Source: Streptomyces resistomycificus
GTDB lineage: Bacteria > Actinomycetota > Actinomycetes > Streptomycetales > Streptomycetaceae
NCBI RefSeq assembly: GCF_001514265.1
Contig: NZ_KQ948991.1
Span: 368,684 to 432,683 of the forward strand
Reading direction: 5' to 3'
Length of the DNA: 64,000 bases
The notes under the pieces are model-generated. The model made no database searches. It was not told the DNA's origin and saw only the letters and a program-made list of their open reading frames with translations. Position numbers and translations under genes: made by a program. This document shows positions 25,301 through 31,796 of the stretch, piece after piece (the stretch's first letter is position 1; every line of letters starts with the position of its first letter).

Positions 25301-26239
25301 CGTCTCGGTGGGCCCGTAGAGGTTGACCACGGACACTCCGGGCAGGGCCGCGAACAGGTCCCTGGCGAGGGTGCGGGTCAGGGCCTCGCCGCCGGAGAAG
25401 ACCCGGGTGAGCGAGGCGCAGGCGCCGAGCTGCTCGGTGTCGACGAGGGCCTGGAGCAGGGTCGGCACCGCCTGCAGGGCGGTCACCCGGTGCTCGCAGA
25501 TCGCCGTGACGATCGCCTCCGGGTCGCGGAAGATGCCGGGCGTGCCCATCACGACCCGGGCGCCGGTGACGGGCGCCAGGATCTCCCACTGGGCCGCGTC
25601 GAAGCTCATCGGCGTCTTCTGCAGGATCGCCACGTCGGGGCCCAGATGGCCGAAGTTGGCGAGCCACTGCAGCTGGGAGACGATGCTGCGCTGCTCGATC
25701 ATCACGCCCTTGGGGCGGCCGGTGCTGCCCGAGGTGTAGATGACGTACGCGAGGTGGTGGCCGCGGGACTGCGGCAGCTCGGCCGCCGGCAGGTCGGGGA
25801 TGTCGGAGGCGGTGACGACGGTGGTGCCGGCCGGGACCAGGGCGAGGGCGCGCTCGCGCAGGTGGTCCTGGGTGACGACGACCCGGGCTCCGGAGTCCTC
25901 GACCATGAATCTCAGCCGGTCCTCCGGGTAGTCCGGGGACAGCGGCAGATAGGCGGCGCCGGCGGTGAGGATGCCCCACACGCCGGTCATCAGCTCGGCG
26001 GACGGCTCGGTGAACAGGCCGACGCAGCTGTCGGGCCCCACGCCGAGCCGGGCCAGGTGGCCGCCGAGCCGGCGGGCGGCGGCGTCGAGGCCGCCGAAGG
26101 TGAGGTGCCGCCGCTCCCCGGAGGTCTGCGGCAGGGTGACGGCGATGTCGTCGGCCCGCAGGCGCGCCTGGTGGGCAAGGAGAGCGGGCAGCGAGACGCC
26201 CATGTGGGACACGCCGGATATCGGCGCACGGGTGCTCAT
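22376..26239 (-). CDS. indC: Indigoidine synthetase-type NRPS (A-Ox-T-TE)
   Basis: This 1287-residue single-module NRPS has the size and order of BpsA/IndC. Adenylation domain motifs: A3 YTSGSTGRPKG at 168-178, A5 NLYGPTE at 306-312, A7 YRTGDL at 403-408, A8 421-435. An FMN oxidase domain (about 490-870) is inserted before the A10 motif NGKID at 914-918. The carrier domain has GGNS with Ser974 for phosphopantetheine, and the thioesterase has GYSFG with Ser1104. BpsA-type enzymes activate L-Gln, cyclise and oxidise it, and release a pyridinedione that dimerises to blue indigoidine. No phosphopantetheinyl transferase gene is nearby. All visible catalytic motifs are intact. Confidence 0.95.
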   Translation of the reverse strand: MSTRAPISGVSHMGVSLPALLAHQARLRADDIAVTLPQTSGERRHLTFGGLDAAARRLGGHLARLGVGPDSCVGLFTEPSAELMTGVWGILTAGAAYLPLSPDYPEDRLRFMVEDSGARVVVTQDHLRERALALVPAGTTVVTASDIPDLPAAELPQSRGHHLAYVIYTSGSTGRPKGVMIEQRSIVSQLQWLANFGHLGPDVAILQKTPMSFDAAQWEILAPVTGARVVMGTPGIFRDPEAIVTAICEHRVTALQAVPTLLQALVDTEQLGACASLTRVFSGGEALTRTLARDLFAALPGVSVVNLYGPTETTINATSHWIDPDTLDPDAAGEAPSGIVPIGTPADNVTCYILDGNRQPVDIGESGELFLGGAQVARGYIGLPEQTEARFVTSPFNPTERLYRTGDLCQWNPDGTIQFMGRTDNQVKLRGYRVELEEVASRIEEHSWVRRAASVVTDDPRTGSKALVAAVELNERTAAVMDQGRGDAAHHQSKASKLQVRAQLSNPGLREPAELAGREAVRLPGREATAAQRREAFARKTYRFYDGPAVTAADVLDLLAPRPASSYSRPLTELTMTELGEILRWFGPFRSAERLLPKYAYASPGALYATQLYLEVCGLPGLAAGLYYHHPVDHTLVRIGDVDEDLAAPGLRVHFLGKVRAIEPVYKNNIAEVLEFEAGHMVGVFEEVLPGHGLTIGPYGFEPGVKDRLDVADEDLYLGTFEITAQHGRTRPDQVDLYVQAHDERVQGLAAGLYRHRNGELEPLGSDVVEKRHVIAINQGVYERAAFGVSAVARTDADWLRYVVLGTALHHLQRRPGFGLMSSGYSSKSGHPLPASRRLDDLLAAAGEPAAPASYFFVGGRISGEQAGHEGMNEDAVHTKGPAEMIRDDLARFLPDYMIPARVLVVNELPLTANGKIDAKATARLPEIAQARTSAAYVAPATATEHWLAGEWGRALKYEDVSTQDEFFASGGNSLHAVALVNRINREFGITLPLQVVFESPKLADLAARVDEGAPSRVSRLVPLHPGDAPDRPVFCWPGLGGYPMNLRLLGREAAADRPFYGVQAHGINPGEMPYGTIREMAMADVAEIRRTQPSGPYTLWGYSFGARVAFEAAWQLEQFGEKVDRLLLICPGNPRVRTEDGRQWGREASYANPAYVTILFSVFTGTIHGPELRECLTRAVDEDSFVGYVAGLLPELGAETIRRITRIVTETYEFEYSFRELRERRIEAPVTIFKARGDDYSFVEDSSGYSAAPPRIVELDGDHYAVLKPHGVSELVAAIHDVTGPR

Positions 26240-26406
26240 ACGGTGTTTTCCCCCCGGAAGACATCCGCCCGTTCAGGGCGGTGGTGTGGATGCTCGCTCG
26301 CACCCGGCGGCGCGCGCTTCCCTGGCGCGCGCCGCTCGTGTGCGTGGTGACACGGTGACGCAAGGTAGTGCTCTGTGGGCATGACGTTGCCGCCGAGGCA
26401 CACAGT

Positions 26407-26564
26407 GGCGCTTCGTGCACGTGTTGTCGCTAACGGTACTCATCGCGACGCCACTCGTACGCGCGATGTCGCTTCTCGTGCAGGTGCTGTCGCTGCTCGT
26501 GAGCGCGCGGCCGACGCTCGTGTGGGCGGCGCCGCTTCTCGTGCGGGCGGCGCCGCTTCTCGTG
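26407..26564. repeat. Eight 21-bp-spaced direct repeats upstream of indC
   Basis: An 11-bp core, best read as CGCTTCTCGTG on the plus strand, starts at 26407, 26428, 26449, 26470, 26491, 26512, 26533 and 26554: eight positions exactly 21 bp apart. The copies at 26470, 26533 and 26554 are identical; 26491 and 26512 differ by one and three bases; the first three are more degenerate. Two helical turns per unit puts all cores on one DNA face. The array fills the 340-bp gap between the EamA stop and the NRPS start (26240-26580), which otherwise shows no gene. Confidence 0.85.
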
Positions 26565-26580
26565 CACGCCGCCGCCGCGC

Positions 26581-27528
26581 TTACGGCCGGCCGGGCACGG
26601 CGTCTCGGACGCGGGCGTCGTCCGCCACCCGGCTCACGGCCGGCTCCGTCGCCGGAGGCGGCGCGGGCTTCCTGCCGCGCGGCTGGGCGAGCACGACGGC
26701 TCCCACGACGGCGGCGGCGCCGACAAGCTGCAGCGGACGCAGTGACTGGTCGAGGAAGAGGTAGCCGAGGACCGTGGCACACAGCGGCGAGGCGAACGAC
26801 AGGAACGAGGCCGCGAGCGCCGGCAGCCGGGACAGACCGCGGAACCACAGGACGTAGGCGATGAGGGCGCCGATGATGCAGAGGTAGGCGAAGCCGCCGA
26901 TGTTCTCCCAGGTCAGCCGGTCCGGCAGCGGTTCGCTGGCCAGTGTGACGGGCAGCAGGGCGAGGCCTCCGACGGCGAGCTGCCAGCCGGTGAACGTCAG
27001 CAGGGTGACGCCCTCGGGCCGGCCCCACCGCTTGGTCAGCACGATGCCCGCCGCCATGGACAGCGCGCCGAGCAGTCCGGCCGTCACGCCGATGCCGTCC
27101 AGGCCCGCCTGCGGCTGGAGGACGAGCAGGGCGACGCCGCCCGCGGCGATCACACAGGAGGCCACGTGCACGGGCCTGACGCGGTCCCCCAGCAGCACCG
27201 CCCCGAGCAGCAGCACGATCATCGGCTGCACCGACATGACCAGGGCGGCCACCCCGCCGGGCAGGTGGTAGGCGGCCAGGAACAGGAAGTAGAAGAAGGC
27301 GCCGATGTTCAGGACGCCGAGCACGATCGCCCGCCACCACCACACGCCCTTGGGCAGGACCCGGGTGGCGGCCAGCAGGATCAGACCGGCGGGCAGCGCC
27401 CGCAGGGTCGAGGCCAGCAGGGGCCGGTCCGGCGGCAGGAACTCGGTGGTCACCAGGTAGGTGGAGCCCCACACGGCGGGCGCGAGGGCGGTGATCGCCG
27501 AGGTGGTCGCGAGACGTTGACCGCTCAT
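26581..27528 (-). CDS. EamA family (DMT) transporter
   Basis: This 315-residue protein has ten transmembrane segments arranged as two EamA repeats of five helices. The opening AITALAPAVWGSTYLVTTEFLP and the second-repeat SFLSFASPLCATVLGYLFLDQSL stretches are typical of the drug/metabolite transporter superfamily. A Pro-rich cytoplasmic tail ends the protein. The ATG overlaps the uracil phosphoribosyltransferase stop by 4 bp (ATGA). Its place in the cluster suggests export of the product or an intermediate, comparable to the dedicated transporter reported for the minimycin cluster; whether it is homologous to that one is unknown to me. Confidence 0.88.
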   Translation of the reverse strand: MSGQRLATTSAITALAPAVWGSTYLVTTEFLPPDRPLLASTLRALPAGLILLAATRVLPKGVWWWRAIVLGVLNIGAFFYFLFLAAYHLPGGVAALVMSVQPMIVLLLGAVLLGDRVRPVHVASCVIAAGGVALLVLQPQAGLDGIGVTAGLLGALSMAAGIVLTKRWGRPEGVTLLTFTGWQLAVGGLALLPVTLASEPLPDRLTWENIGGFAYLCIIGALIAYVLWFRGLSRLPALAASFLSFASPLCATVLGYLFLDQSLRPLQLVGAAAVVGAVVLAQPRGRKPAPPPATEPAVSRVADDARVRDAVPGRP

Positions 27529-28190
27529 GTCCGGGCTCCCGAGTCGGTGGTGCCGAAGAACCGGTCCCCGAAGTCGCCGATGCCCGGGATCATGAACGCG
27601 TGCTCGTTCATCCGGTCCTCGATGGCACTGGTGACGATCCGCACGCGCGGGCGCTCGGTGGCGACACGGCGCAGCCCCTCGGGCGAGGACAGGAAGTTGA
27701 CCATGATGACGCGGTCCTCGCGCACACCCGCCTCCAGCAGGACGTCGACGGCGGCGAGCGCGGATCCCGCGGTGGCCAGCATCGGCTCGAGGAGCAGTAC
27801 GTGCCGGTCGGCGATGTCTGCGGGCAGGTGCTTGTAGTAGAGGTGCGGCTGCTTGGTCTGCTTGTCGCGCTGGATGAGGATCTTGCCGATCCGGACGCCT
27901 GGCAGCAGGTCCCGCAGCTCGCCCTCCATGGCCTCGCCGGCCCGGATCACGGACACGCCGCACAGCTCGGCGGCGAACTCCAGGCCGTGGTAGGTGGTGC
28001 CGACCGGAGTGGTGACCTCCTTCTTCTCGAAGGGGAGCAGGTCCATGCCGTGTTCCAGCAGGAGGCGGATGATGCGGCGGGAGTAGAAGACGAAGTCCTC
28101 GCGGGCGCAGTCCCGGTCGCGGATGATCGTGTGCATCGCGCGGAGCTGGTCGGTCTGCGGCAGGGGGTGGACGTTGTGGCCGGTGGTCAC
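27525..28190 (-). CDS. upp: Uracil phosphoribosyltransferase (MinD-like)
   Basis: This 221-residue enzyme matches uracil phosphoribosyltransferases. The PRPP-binding loop reads EPMLATAGSA, where most have DPMLATGGS, and the uracil-binding end reads PGIGDFGDRFFGT. RAGEAMEG replaces the more usual RAGLGMVDG. It makes UMP from uracil and PRPP. In minimycin producers a cluster-encoded homologue (MinD) protects the cell by raising UMP against the antibiotic's monophosphate, so a self-resistance role fits here. GAGGAGA precedes the GTG at 28190; a longer start at 28268 is less likely. The loop substitutions suggest divergence from the housekeeping copy. Confidence 0.85.
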   Translation of the reverse strand: MTTGHNVHPLPQTDQLRAMHTIIRDRDCAREDFVFYSRRIIRLLLEHGMDLLPFEKKEVTTPVGTTYHGLEFAAELCGVSVIRAGEAMEGELRDLLPGVRIGKILIQRDKQTKQPHLYYKHLPADIADRHVLLLEPMLATAGSALAAVDVLLEAGVREDRVIMVNFLSSPEGLRRVATERPRVRIVTSAIEDRMNEHAFMIPGIGDFGDRFFGTTDSGART

Positions 28191-28288
28191 GACGGGATCT
28201 CCTCGGTGGTCCTCGGGTGTGCGTCGGTGCGCCGGGGTGTGCCGCGTGCTCCCGGTCGGACGCGACACGACGGAGCAGGCGGGACAGC

Positions 28289-28322
28289 GGGGCGGCCGGG
28301 CTGTCCCCGGACCGGCCGCCCC
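28289..28322 (-). terminator. Hairpin between the TrpF-like and uracil phosphoribosyltransferase genes
   Basis: GGGGCGGCCGG (28289-28299) pairs perfectly with 28312-28322 around 12 nt. On the minus strand it follows the TrpF-like stop codon by 11 bp, inside a 143-bp gap. It may terminate or attenuate transcription into the downstream cluster genes. Confidence 0.55.
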
Positions 28323-28333
28323 TGCCCGGGTGG

Positions 28334-29017
28334 TCAGGCGATGTCGTCGAAGGCGCGGCGCGCCTCGGTGACGAACTTCGCGACCTTGGCGCTGTCCTTG
28401 CGTCCGTCGGGGCCCTCGAGGCCGGTGTGGGCGTCCACGGCGGCGGGGCGGACCGTGCGGATCGCGTCGCCGACGTTCTCCGGGTTCAGCCCGCCCGCCA
28501 TCATCAGCGGCTTCGGGGAGCGGCGGACCAGCTCGGCCGAGACGCTCCAGTCGTGGGTGAGGCCGGTGGCGCCCTTGGCGCCGGTCTTCGGGTCGAAGGT
28601 GTCGGTGATGTACATGTCGACGTACGGGTGGGTCTCGTCGACGAGCTTCAGCAGTTCGTCGACGTTGTCCTCCTTGACCACGAGGGACTTCAGCACGAAC
28701 AGCTCCGGGCGGATCTCCTTGAGCCGGCGCAGTTCCTCCGTCGCCACGTCACCGTGCAGCTGGACGGCCACCACACCGAGCTCGCGGCAGAACTCGCTGA
28801 CCTCCTCGGCGTCGGTGAGGTAGCTGATCAGGACACCGGCGTGCGGGGCGTCGAGGCCCTTGATGATGACGGCGGCGTCCTGCTCGGCGATGTCGTCCTT
28901 GCCGGACGGCAGCCGCAGCGCGAAGCCGAGCCAGTCGGCGCCCTGCGCGATGCACATGTCGGCCTCGGCGGCGTCGATGATGCCGGCGACCTGGACGAGC
29001 TTGTTCACAGTGGTCAT
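28334..29017 (-). CDS. Phosphoribosylanthranilate isomerase-like TIM barrel, atypical
   Basis: This 227-residue protein follows the TrpF fold. It has the aspartate region DMYITDTFDPKTGAKGATG, the MMAGGLNPENV loop and the C-terminal AAVDAHTGLEGPDGRKD phosphate-binding segment. The N-terminal K-x-C-G of true TrpF, which carries the catalytic cysteine, reads Q-V-A-G here. The second catalytic residue, Asp, appears present. It is therefore probably not a tryptophan enzyme but may handle a ribosyl- or phosphoribosyl-amine in the cluster. The ATG at 29017 is preferred over 29026 because GGGGGGATGG lies at proper spacing. It is followed by a hairpin. Confidence 0.75.
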   Translation of the reverse strand: MTTVNKLVQVAGIIDAAEADMCIAQGADWLGFALRLPSGKDDIAEQDAAVIIKGLDAPHAGVLISYLTDAEEVSEFCRELGVVAVQLHGDVATEELRRLKEIRPELFVLKSLVVKEDNVDELLKLVDETHPYVDMYITDTFDPKTGAKGATGLTHDWSVSAELVRRSPKPLMMAGGLNPENVGDAIRTVRPAAVDAHTGLEGPDGRKDSAKVAKFVTEARRAFDDIA

Positions 29018-29084
29018 GAAGACCATCCCCCCTGATGGCGAAACTGCTGGTGATTGAATGTCGGACGTGTTCTCGCGGAGCGCC

Positions 29085-29741
29085 TCAGCGGCCGTACGAC
29101 TCGTTGAAGCAGGTCAGCGCGCGGTCCCGGCGGCCCGGGTGGAGCCGGGTCTCGGACGGGTAGCCCAGCGGCATGAGCAGGGCGATGTGCAGGTCGTCCC
29201 GGCCGTCCACCCCGACGGCCTTCTTGACCTGCTCCTCGTCCCAGCCGTTCATCGGGCTGGTGGCGAGACCGGCCGCCTCGGCGGCGACCATCAGGAACGA
29301 CGCGGCGATCATGGCGTCCTTGACCGCGTACTCGCGCTCCAGGCCGCGCCTGCTGGGGTCCTCGTAGAAGGCGCGGGCGTCGTCGGGCGAGGCGGCGGCG
29401 AACCTGCCGGACCAGGCGCCGCTGTCGCGGGCGGTCTCCCAGATGTCGCCGCGGTCCTCGCGCCAGGCGGCGGACTCGGCGACGAACACCAGCATGACCG
29501 GCGCTTCCTGGGGATGCGGCTGGCCTCCGGTGGCCCGGGTGAGCGCCTGGCGCCCCTCCTCGCCGGTCACCACCACGATCGAGCGGGCCTGGAGGTTGAA
29601 GCTGGACGGTGCTTCCAGCGCCAGGTCGGTGAGCTCGCGCAGCAGCGGGGCGGGGACGGGATCCGGCCGGTAGTGGCGGACACTGCGGCGCGTGCGGATG
29701 AGCCGCGCCACGGTGGAATGATCTGCCTCTGCGGTCGTCAC
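29085..29741 (-). CDS. Nitroreductase family flavoprotein
   Basis: This protein of 218 residues has the nitroreductase pattern: RTRRSVRHYRPDPVP at the N-terminus for FMN phosphate binding, a LEAPSSFNLQARSIVVV strand, and GLATSPMNGWDEEQVKKAVGV near the C-terminus. Members use FMN to reduce or dehydrogenate small molecules, including heterocycle oxidation in natural products. The GTG at 29741 is chosen because GAAAGG lies 8 nt upstream and the putative promoter (-10 at 29779-29784) would start transcription at about 29772, inside the longer frame that begins at 29774. It is divergent from the MarR gene and probably its target. Confidence 0.8.
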   Translation of the reverse strand: MTTAEADHSTVARLIRTRRSVRHYRPDPVPAPLLRELTDLALEAPSSFNLQARSIVVVTGEEGRQALTRATGGQPHPQEAPVMLVFVAESAAWREDRGDIWETARDSGAWSGRFAAASPDDARAFYEDPSRRGLEREYAVKDAMIAASFLMVAAEAAGLATSPMNGWDEEQVKKAVGVDGRDDLHIALLMPLGYPSETRLHPGRRDRALTCFNESYGR

Positions 29742-29778
29742 GATCCGGCCTTTCGACGTCGAACTATCTGACATCGAG

Positions 29779-29818
29779 AAGCTAAGCAGTACGCTAGAAC
29801 TTAGTCAAACGGTTTGAC
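29779..29818 (-). promoter_or_regulatory. MarR operator overlapping the nitroreductase promoter
   Basis: A perfect inverted repeat, GTCAAAC-G-GTTTGAC, occupies 29804-29818 between the divergent MarR and nitroreductase genes. On the minus strand it contains a -35 TTGACT, followed after 18 bp by a -10 TAGCTT (plus-strand 29779-29784). On the plus strand it contains TTGACA (29814-29819). A regulator bound to the repeat would block both directions, the usual MarR autoregulation arrangement. Confidence 0.65.
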
Positions 29819-29847
29819 ATCGAAATAATGAAGGGGAGGTGACCGTC

Positions 29848-30336
29848 ATGCGCGACTCCGTCGACGATTTCCTCGACCAATGGGCCGCCCTGCGCACCGA
29901 CTTGGACCTCGACGCCATGGGGACCGTCGGGCGCGTCATGCGACTCTCCCGGCTCGTCGGCGCCGGGCTCAAGGACTACTTCGCCCAGCACGGCATGGAG
30001 ACCTGGGAGTTCGACGTCCTCGCCACCCTGCGGCGGAGCAACAGAGCGCTCACCGCGAAGGAGCTGGCCGCCGGCGTCATGATCGGCTCCGCCGCCCTGA
30101 CCAACCGCGTGGACCGCCTGGTCGCCCAGGGCCTCGTCACCCGCGAGGCCGTACCCGGCGACCGCCGCAGCCTGCACATCGCCCTCACCGAGGAGGGCCG
30201 CGCGCGGGTCGACGACGTGGTGGAGGGCCACGTGGCCAACCAGCGCAAGCTCCTGTCGGGCCTCGGCCTCGAGGACTCCGAACAACTCAACACCCTGCTG
30301 CGCGCGTTGCTCGTGTCACTGGGGGACACACGCTGA
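29848..30336 (+). CDS. MarR family transcriptional regulator
   Basis: This 162-residue protein has the MarR winged helix-turn-helix (about residues 35-115). The RSNRALTAKELAAGVMIGSAALTNRVDRLVAQGLV segment covers the helix-turn-helix and recognition helix, and DRRSLHIALTEEGR is the wing with its conserved Asp-Arg. Flanking helices form the dimer interface. The ATG at 29848 has GGGGAGGTGA upstream; an in-frame GTG at 29839 lies inside that site. It is divergent from the nitroreductase and marks the outer end of the biosynthetic island. MarR proteins usually repress a neighbouring operon until a phenolic or aromatic ligand binds. Confidence 0.9.
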   Translation: MRDSVDDFLDQWAALRTDLDLDAMGTVGRVMRLSRLVGAGLKDYFAQHGMETWEFDVLATLRRSNRALTAKELAAGVMIGSAALTNRVDRLVAQGLVTREAVPGDRRSLHIALTEEGRARVDDVVEGHVANQRKLLSGLGLEDSEQLNTLLRALLVSLGDTR

Positions 30337-30370
30337 TCGGGAACGGGCCGCACGGCCGCCGAAAAACGGG

Positions 30371-30401
30371 GGGCCCGGACGCCTCGTGGACGTCCGGGCC
30401 C
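30371..30401. terminator. Bidirectional terminator
   Basis: GGGCCCGGACG (30371-30381) pairs with 30391-30401 around a 9-nt loop; an additional AACG/CGTT pairing outside a bulge lengthens the stem. It lies between the convergent MarR and lipoprotein genes and closes the island. Confidence 0.75.
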
Positions 30402-30421
30402 GTTCCCGCGCGCTGCGGCCT

Positions 30422-31516
30422 CTAACCCGCGCGCCACATCAGCGTCGTCGCGCCCTTGCCCTCGCCCGTGAACGAGATCATCGCCGGACGATCGCCCTTC
30501 GGGAGCAGGTGGATGGTGCAGAGGGTCAGGGCGGAGTTCGGCTCCAGGCGGGTGTTGGGGACGCTGCCCCGGCACTGGTCGATGCCCTCGCCCTCCGCCG
30601 AGCCGGAGAAGTCGAGCAGAGGTACCGGCTGGATTTCGCGGCCTCCGGCGGTGCGCAGGCCCACGCCGGTGTCCATGGCCGGCAGGAGTTTCACCTTGCC
30701 GGCGTTGCGGTACGCCAGCGTCACGTACCAGGGCACCAGCTTCTTCTGCTCGTCGCTCAGGTCGTAGTCGCCGAGGTCCGCGATGCTCCCGGCCCGCGCG
30801 CTCTTCGGGGTGACCTTGATCGGCACGGCGACGCCCTTGGTGGTGACGTCCTCGTACGACGAGGAGCCGGTCGTGCCCGCGGCCAGCAGCCGGCCCCCGT
30901 CGTCGTCGCCCTTGCCGTCGCCGACCTTCCACAGGTGGGTGTCGCTCGCGTCGTCGGCGTAGGCGACGGTGGCGGGCTCATGCCCCTCGGGCAGCATGAC
31001 GATCTGGCACACCGTGGCCGTGGCGCCCGCGGCGACGGAACCGGGACCGGTCTTGTCGCAGTTGTCCGGCAGGGACGAACCCGACTCGGTGGCAAGGGGG
31101 TTCGAGCTCCACAGGGAGACCGCGTCGCCGGGCGTGCCGTCCGCGAGGGCGACCGTGAAGTTCGCCTGCGGGGCGGGTTGGCTCAGCGCCGCCGAGCCGG
31201 TGTTGGTGTAGGTGACGGTCAGGTAGTACGGGATCTTGCCCTTCAGATCCTCGTCCAGGTGTGCGTCCGCGAGGTCCGCCGCGCTGCCGCGCGCGAGCCG
31301 CTTGGGCGCGACCTTCAGCTGATGCGTCGCGCTCCGGAAGGTCCATGTCGCGTTCCGTGCGGTCGTCTCCACCGACAGCGCGGTCGGCGCGGCGGGTTCA
31401 CTCGTTCCCTTGCCGGAATCCGTCCCCGAGTCCGAGCCGCCCGTCCCACAGGCCGTCACGACCAACGCGAGCACTCCGGCCCCCGCGACTCCGATCATTC
31501 CCCTACCCGCCCGCAT
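30422..31516 (-). CDS. Lipoprotein with two duplicated beta-domains
   Basis: This 364-residue protein has a signal peptide and a lipobox VVTAC near residue 23, then a Gly/Ser/Thr-rich linker. The remainder consists of two related modules (about residues 50-195 and 215-360). Each has the pattern LxDxxLxxxxKxxxPxYxTxxYxNxG early on and a Cys pair, indicating internal duplication. The modules recall DUF4352-like immunoglobulin-type surface domains, but the family is not certain. The ATG at 31516 is preferred because it directly precedes the signal peptide; 31552 is also possible. The region 31517-31796 upstream should hold its promoter and shows no other gene. Confidence 0.78.
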   Translation of the reverse strand: MRAGRGMIGVAGAGVLALVVTACGTGGSDSGTDSGKGTSEPAAPTALSVETTARNATWTFRSATHQLKVAPKRLARGSAADLADAHLDEDLKGKIPYYLTVTYTNTGSAALSQPAPQANFTVALADGTPGDAVSLWSSNPLATESGSSLPDNCDKTGPGSVAAGATATVCQIVMLPEGHEPATVAYADDASDTHLWKVGDGKGDDDGGRLLAAGTTGSSSYEDVTTKGVAVPIKVTPKSARAGSIADLGDYDLSDEQKKLVPWYVTLAYRNAGKVKLLPAMDTGVGLRTAGGREIQPVPLLDFSGSAEGEGIDQCRGSVPNTRLEPNSALTLCTIHLLPKGDRPAMISFTGEGKGATTLMWRAG

Positions 31517-31796
31517 GCGGACCCCCCGTGGTTCTCGCTGTTCCGTTCGCAACGGGGATCAGCTTACGGGCCGGGGGCGGACGCCTATTTGGAGGTGACG
31601 CCGTCGGGAACGCGGCCCAGTGGCCGGGGAGCCGCCCGCCTGCCGGCGACCGCGATTCCTCAGGCGAGGGAGCGGGCGCCGCACCGGTCCTCCGCGGCCC
31701 CGGCCTTCCGACGTCCGACGGGCCCTGGCCCACGGCACTCCACAGACCGCGGCCGCCGGCGCCCCTCCCCCGTGGCGTGGGCGGCCGCTTCCCTGT

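Noticed and set aside
22328..26350. Very long open frame on the plus strand opposite the NRPS (1340 codons)
   Set aside because: It is the antisense shadow of a high-GC gene; the minus-strand frame carries every NRPS motif.
26407..26564. CRISPR-like array
   Set aside because: Units are 21 bp with 11-bp cores and no unique spacers of CRISPR length; no cas genes are present.
26415..26864. Plus-strand frame with a Leu/Val heptad pattern over the 21-bp repeats
   Set aside because: The heptads follow from the 21-bp repeat period; the frame has no ribosome-binding site and runs antisense into the EamA gene.
28334..29017. Tryptophan biosynthesis gene trpF
   Set aside because: The catalytic Cys is missing and no trp genes surround it; it sits inside the indigoidine-type cluster.
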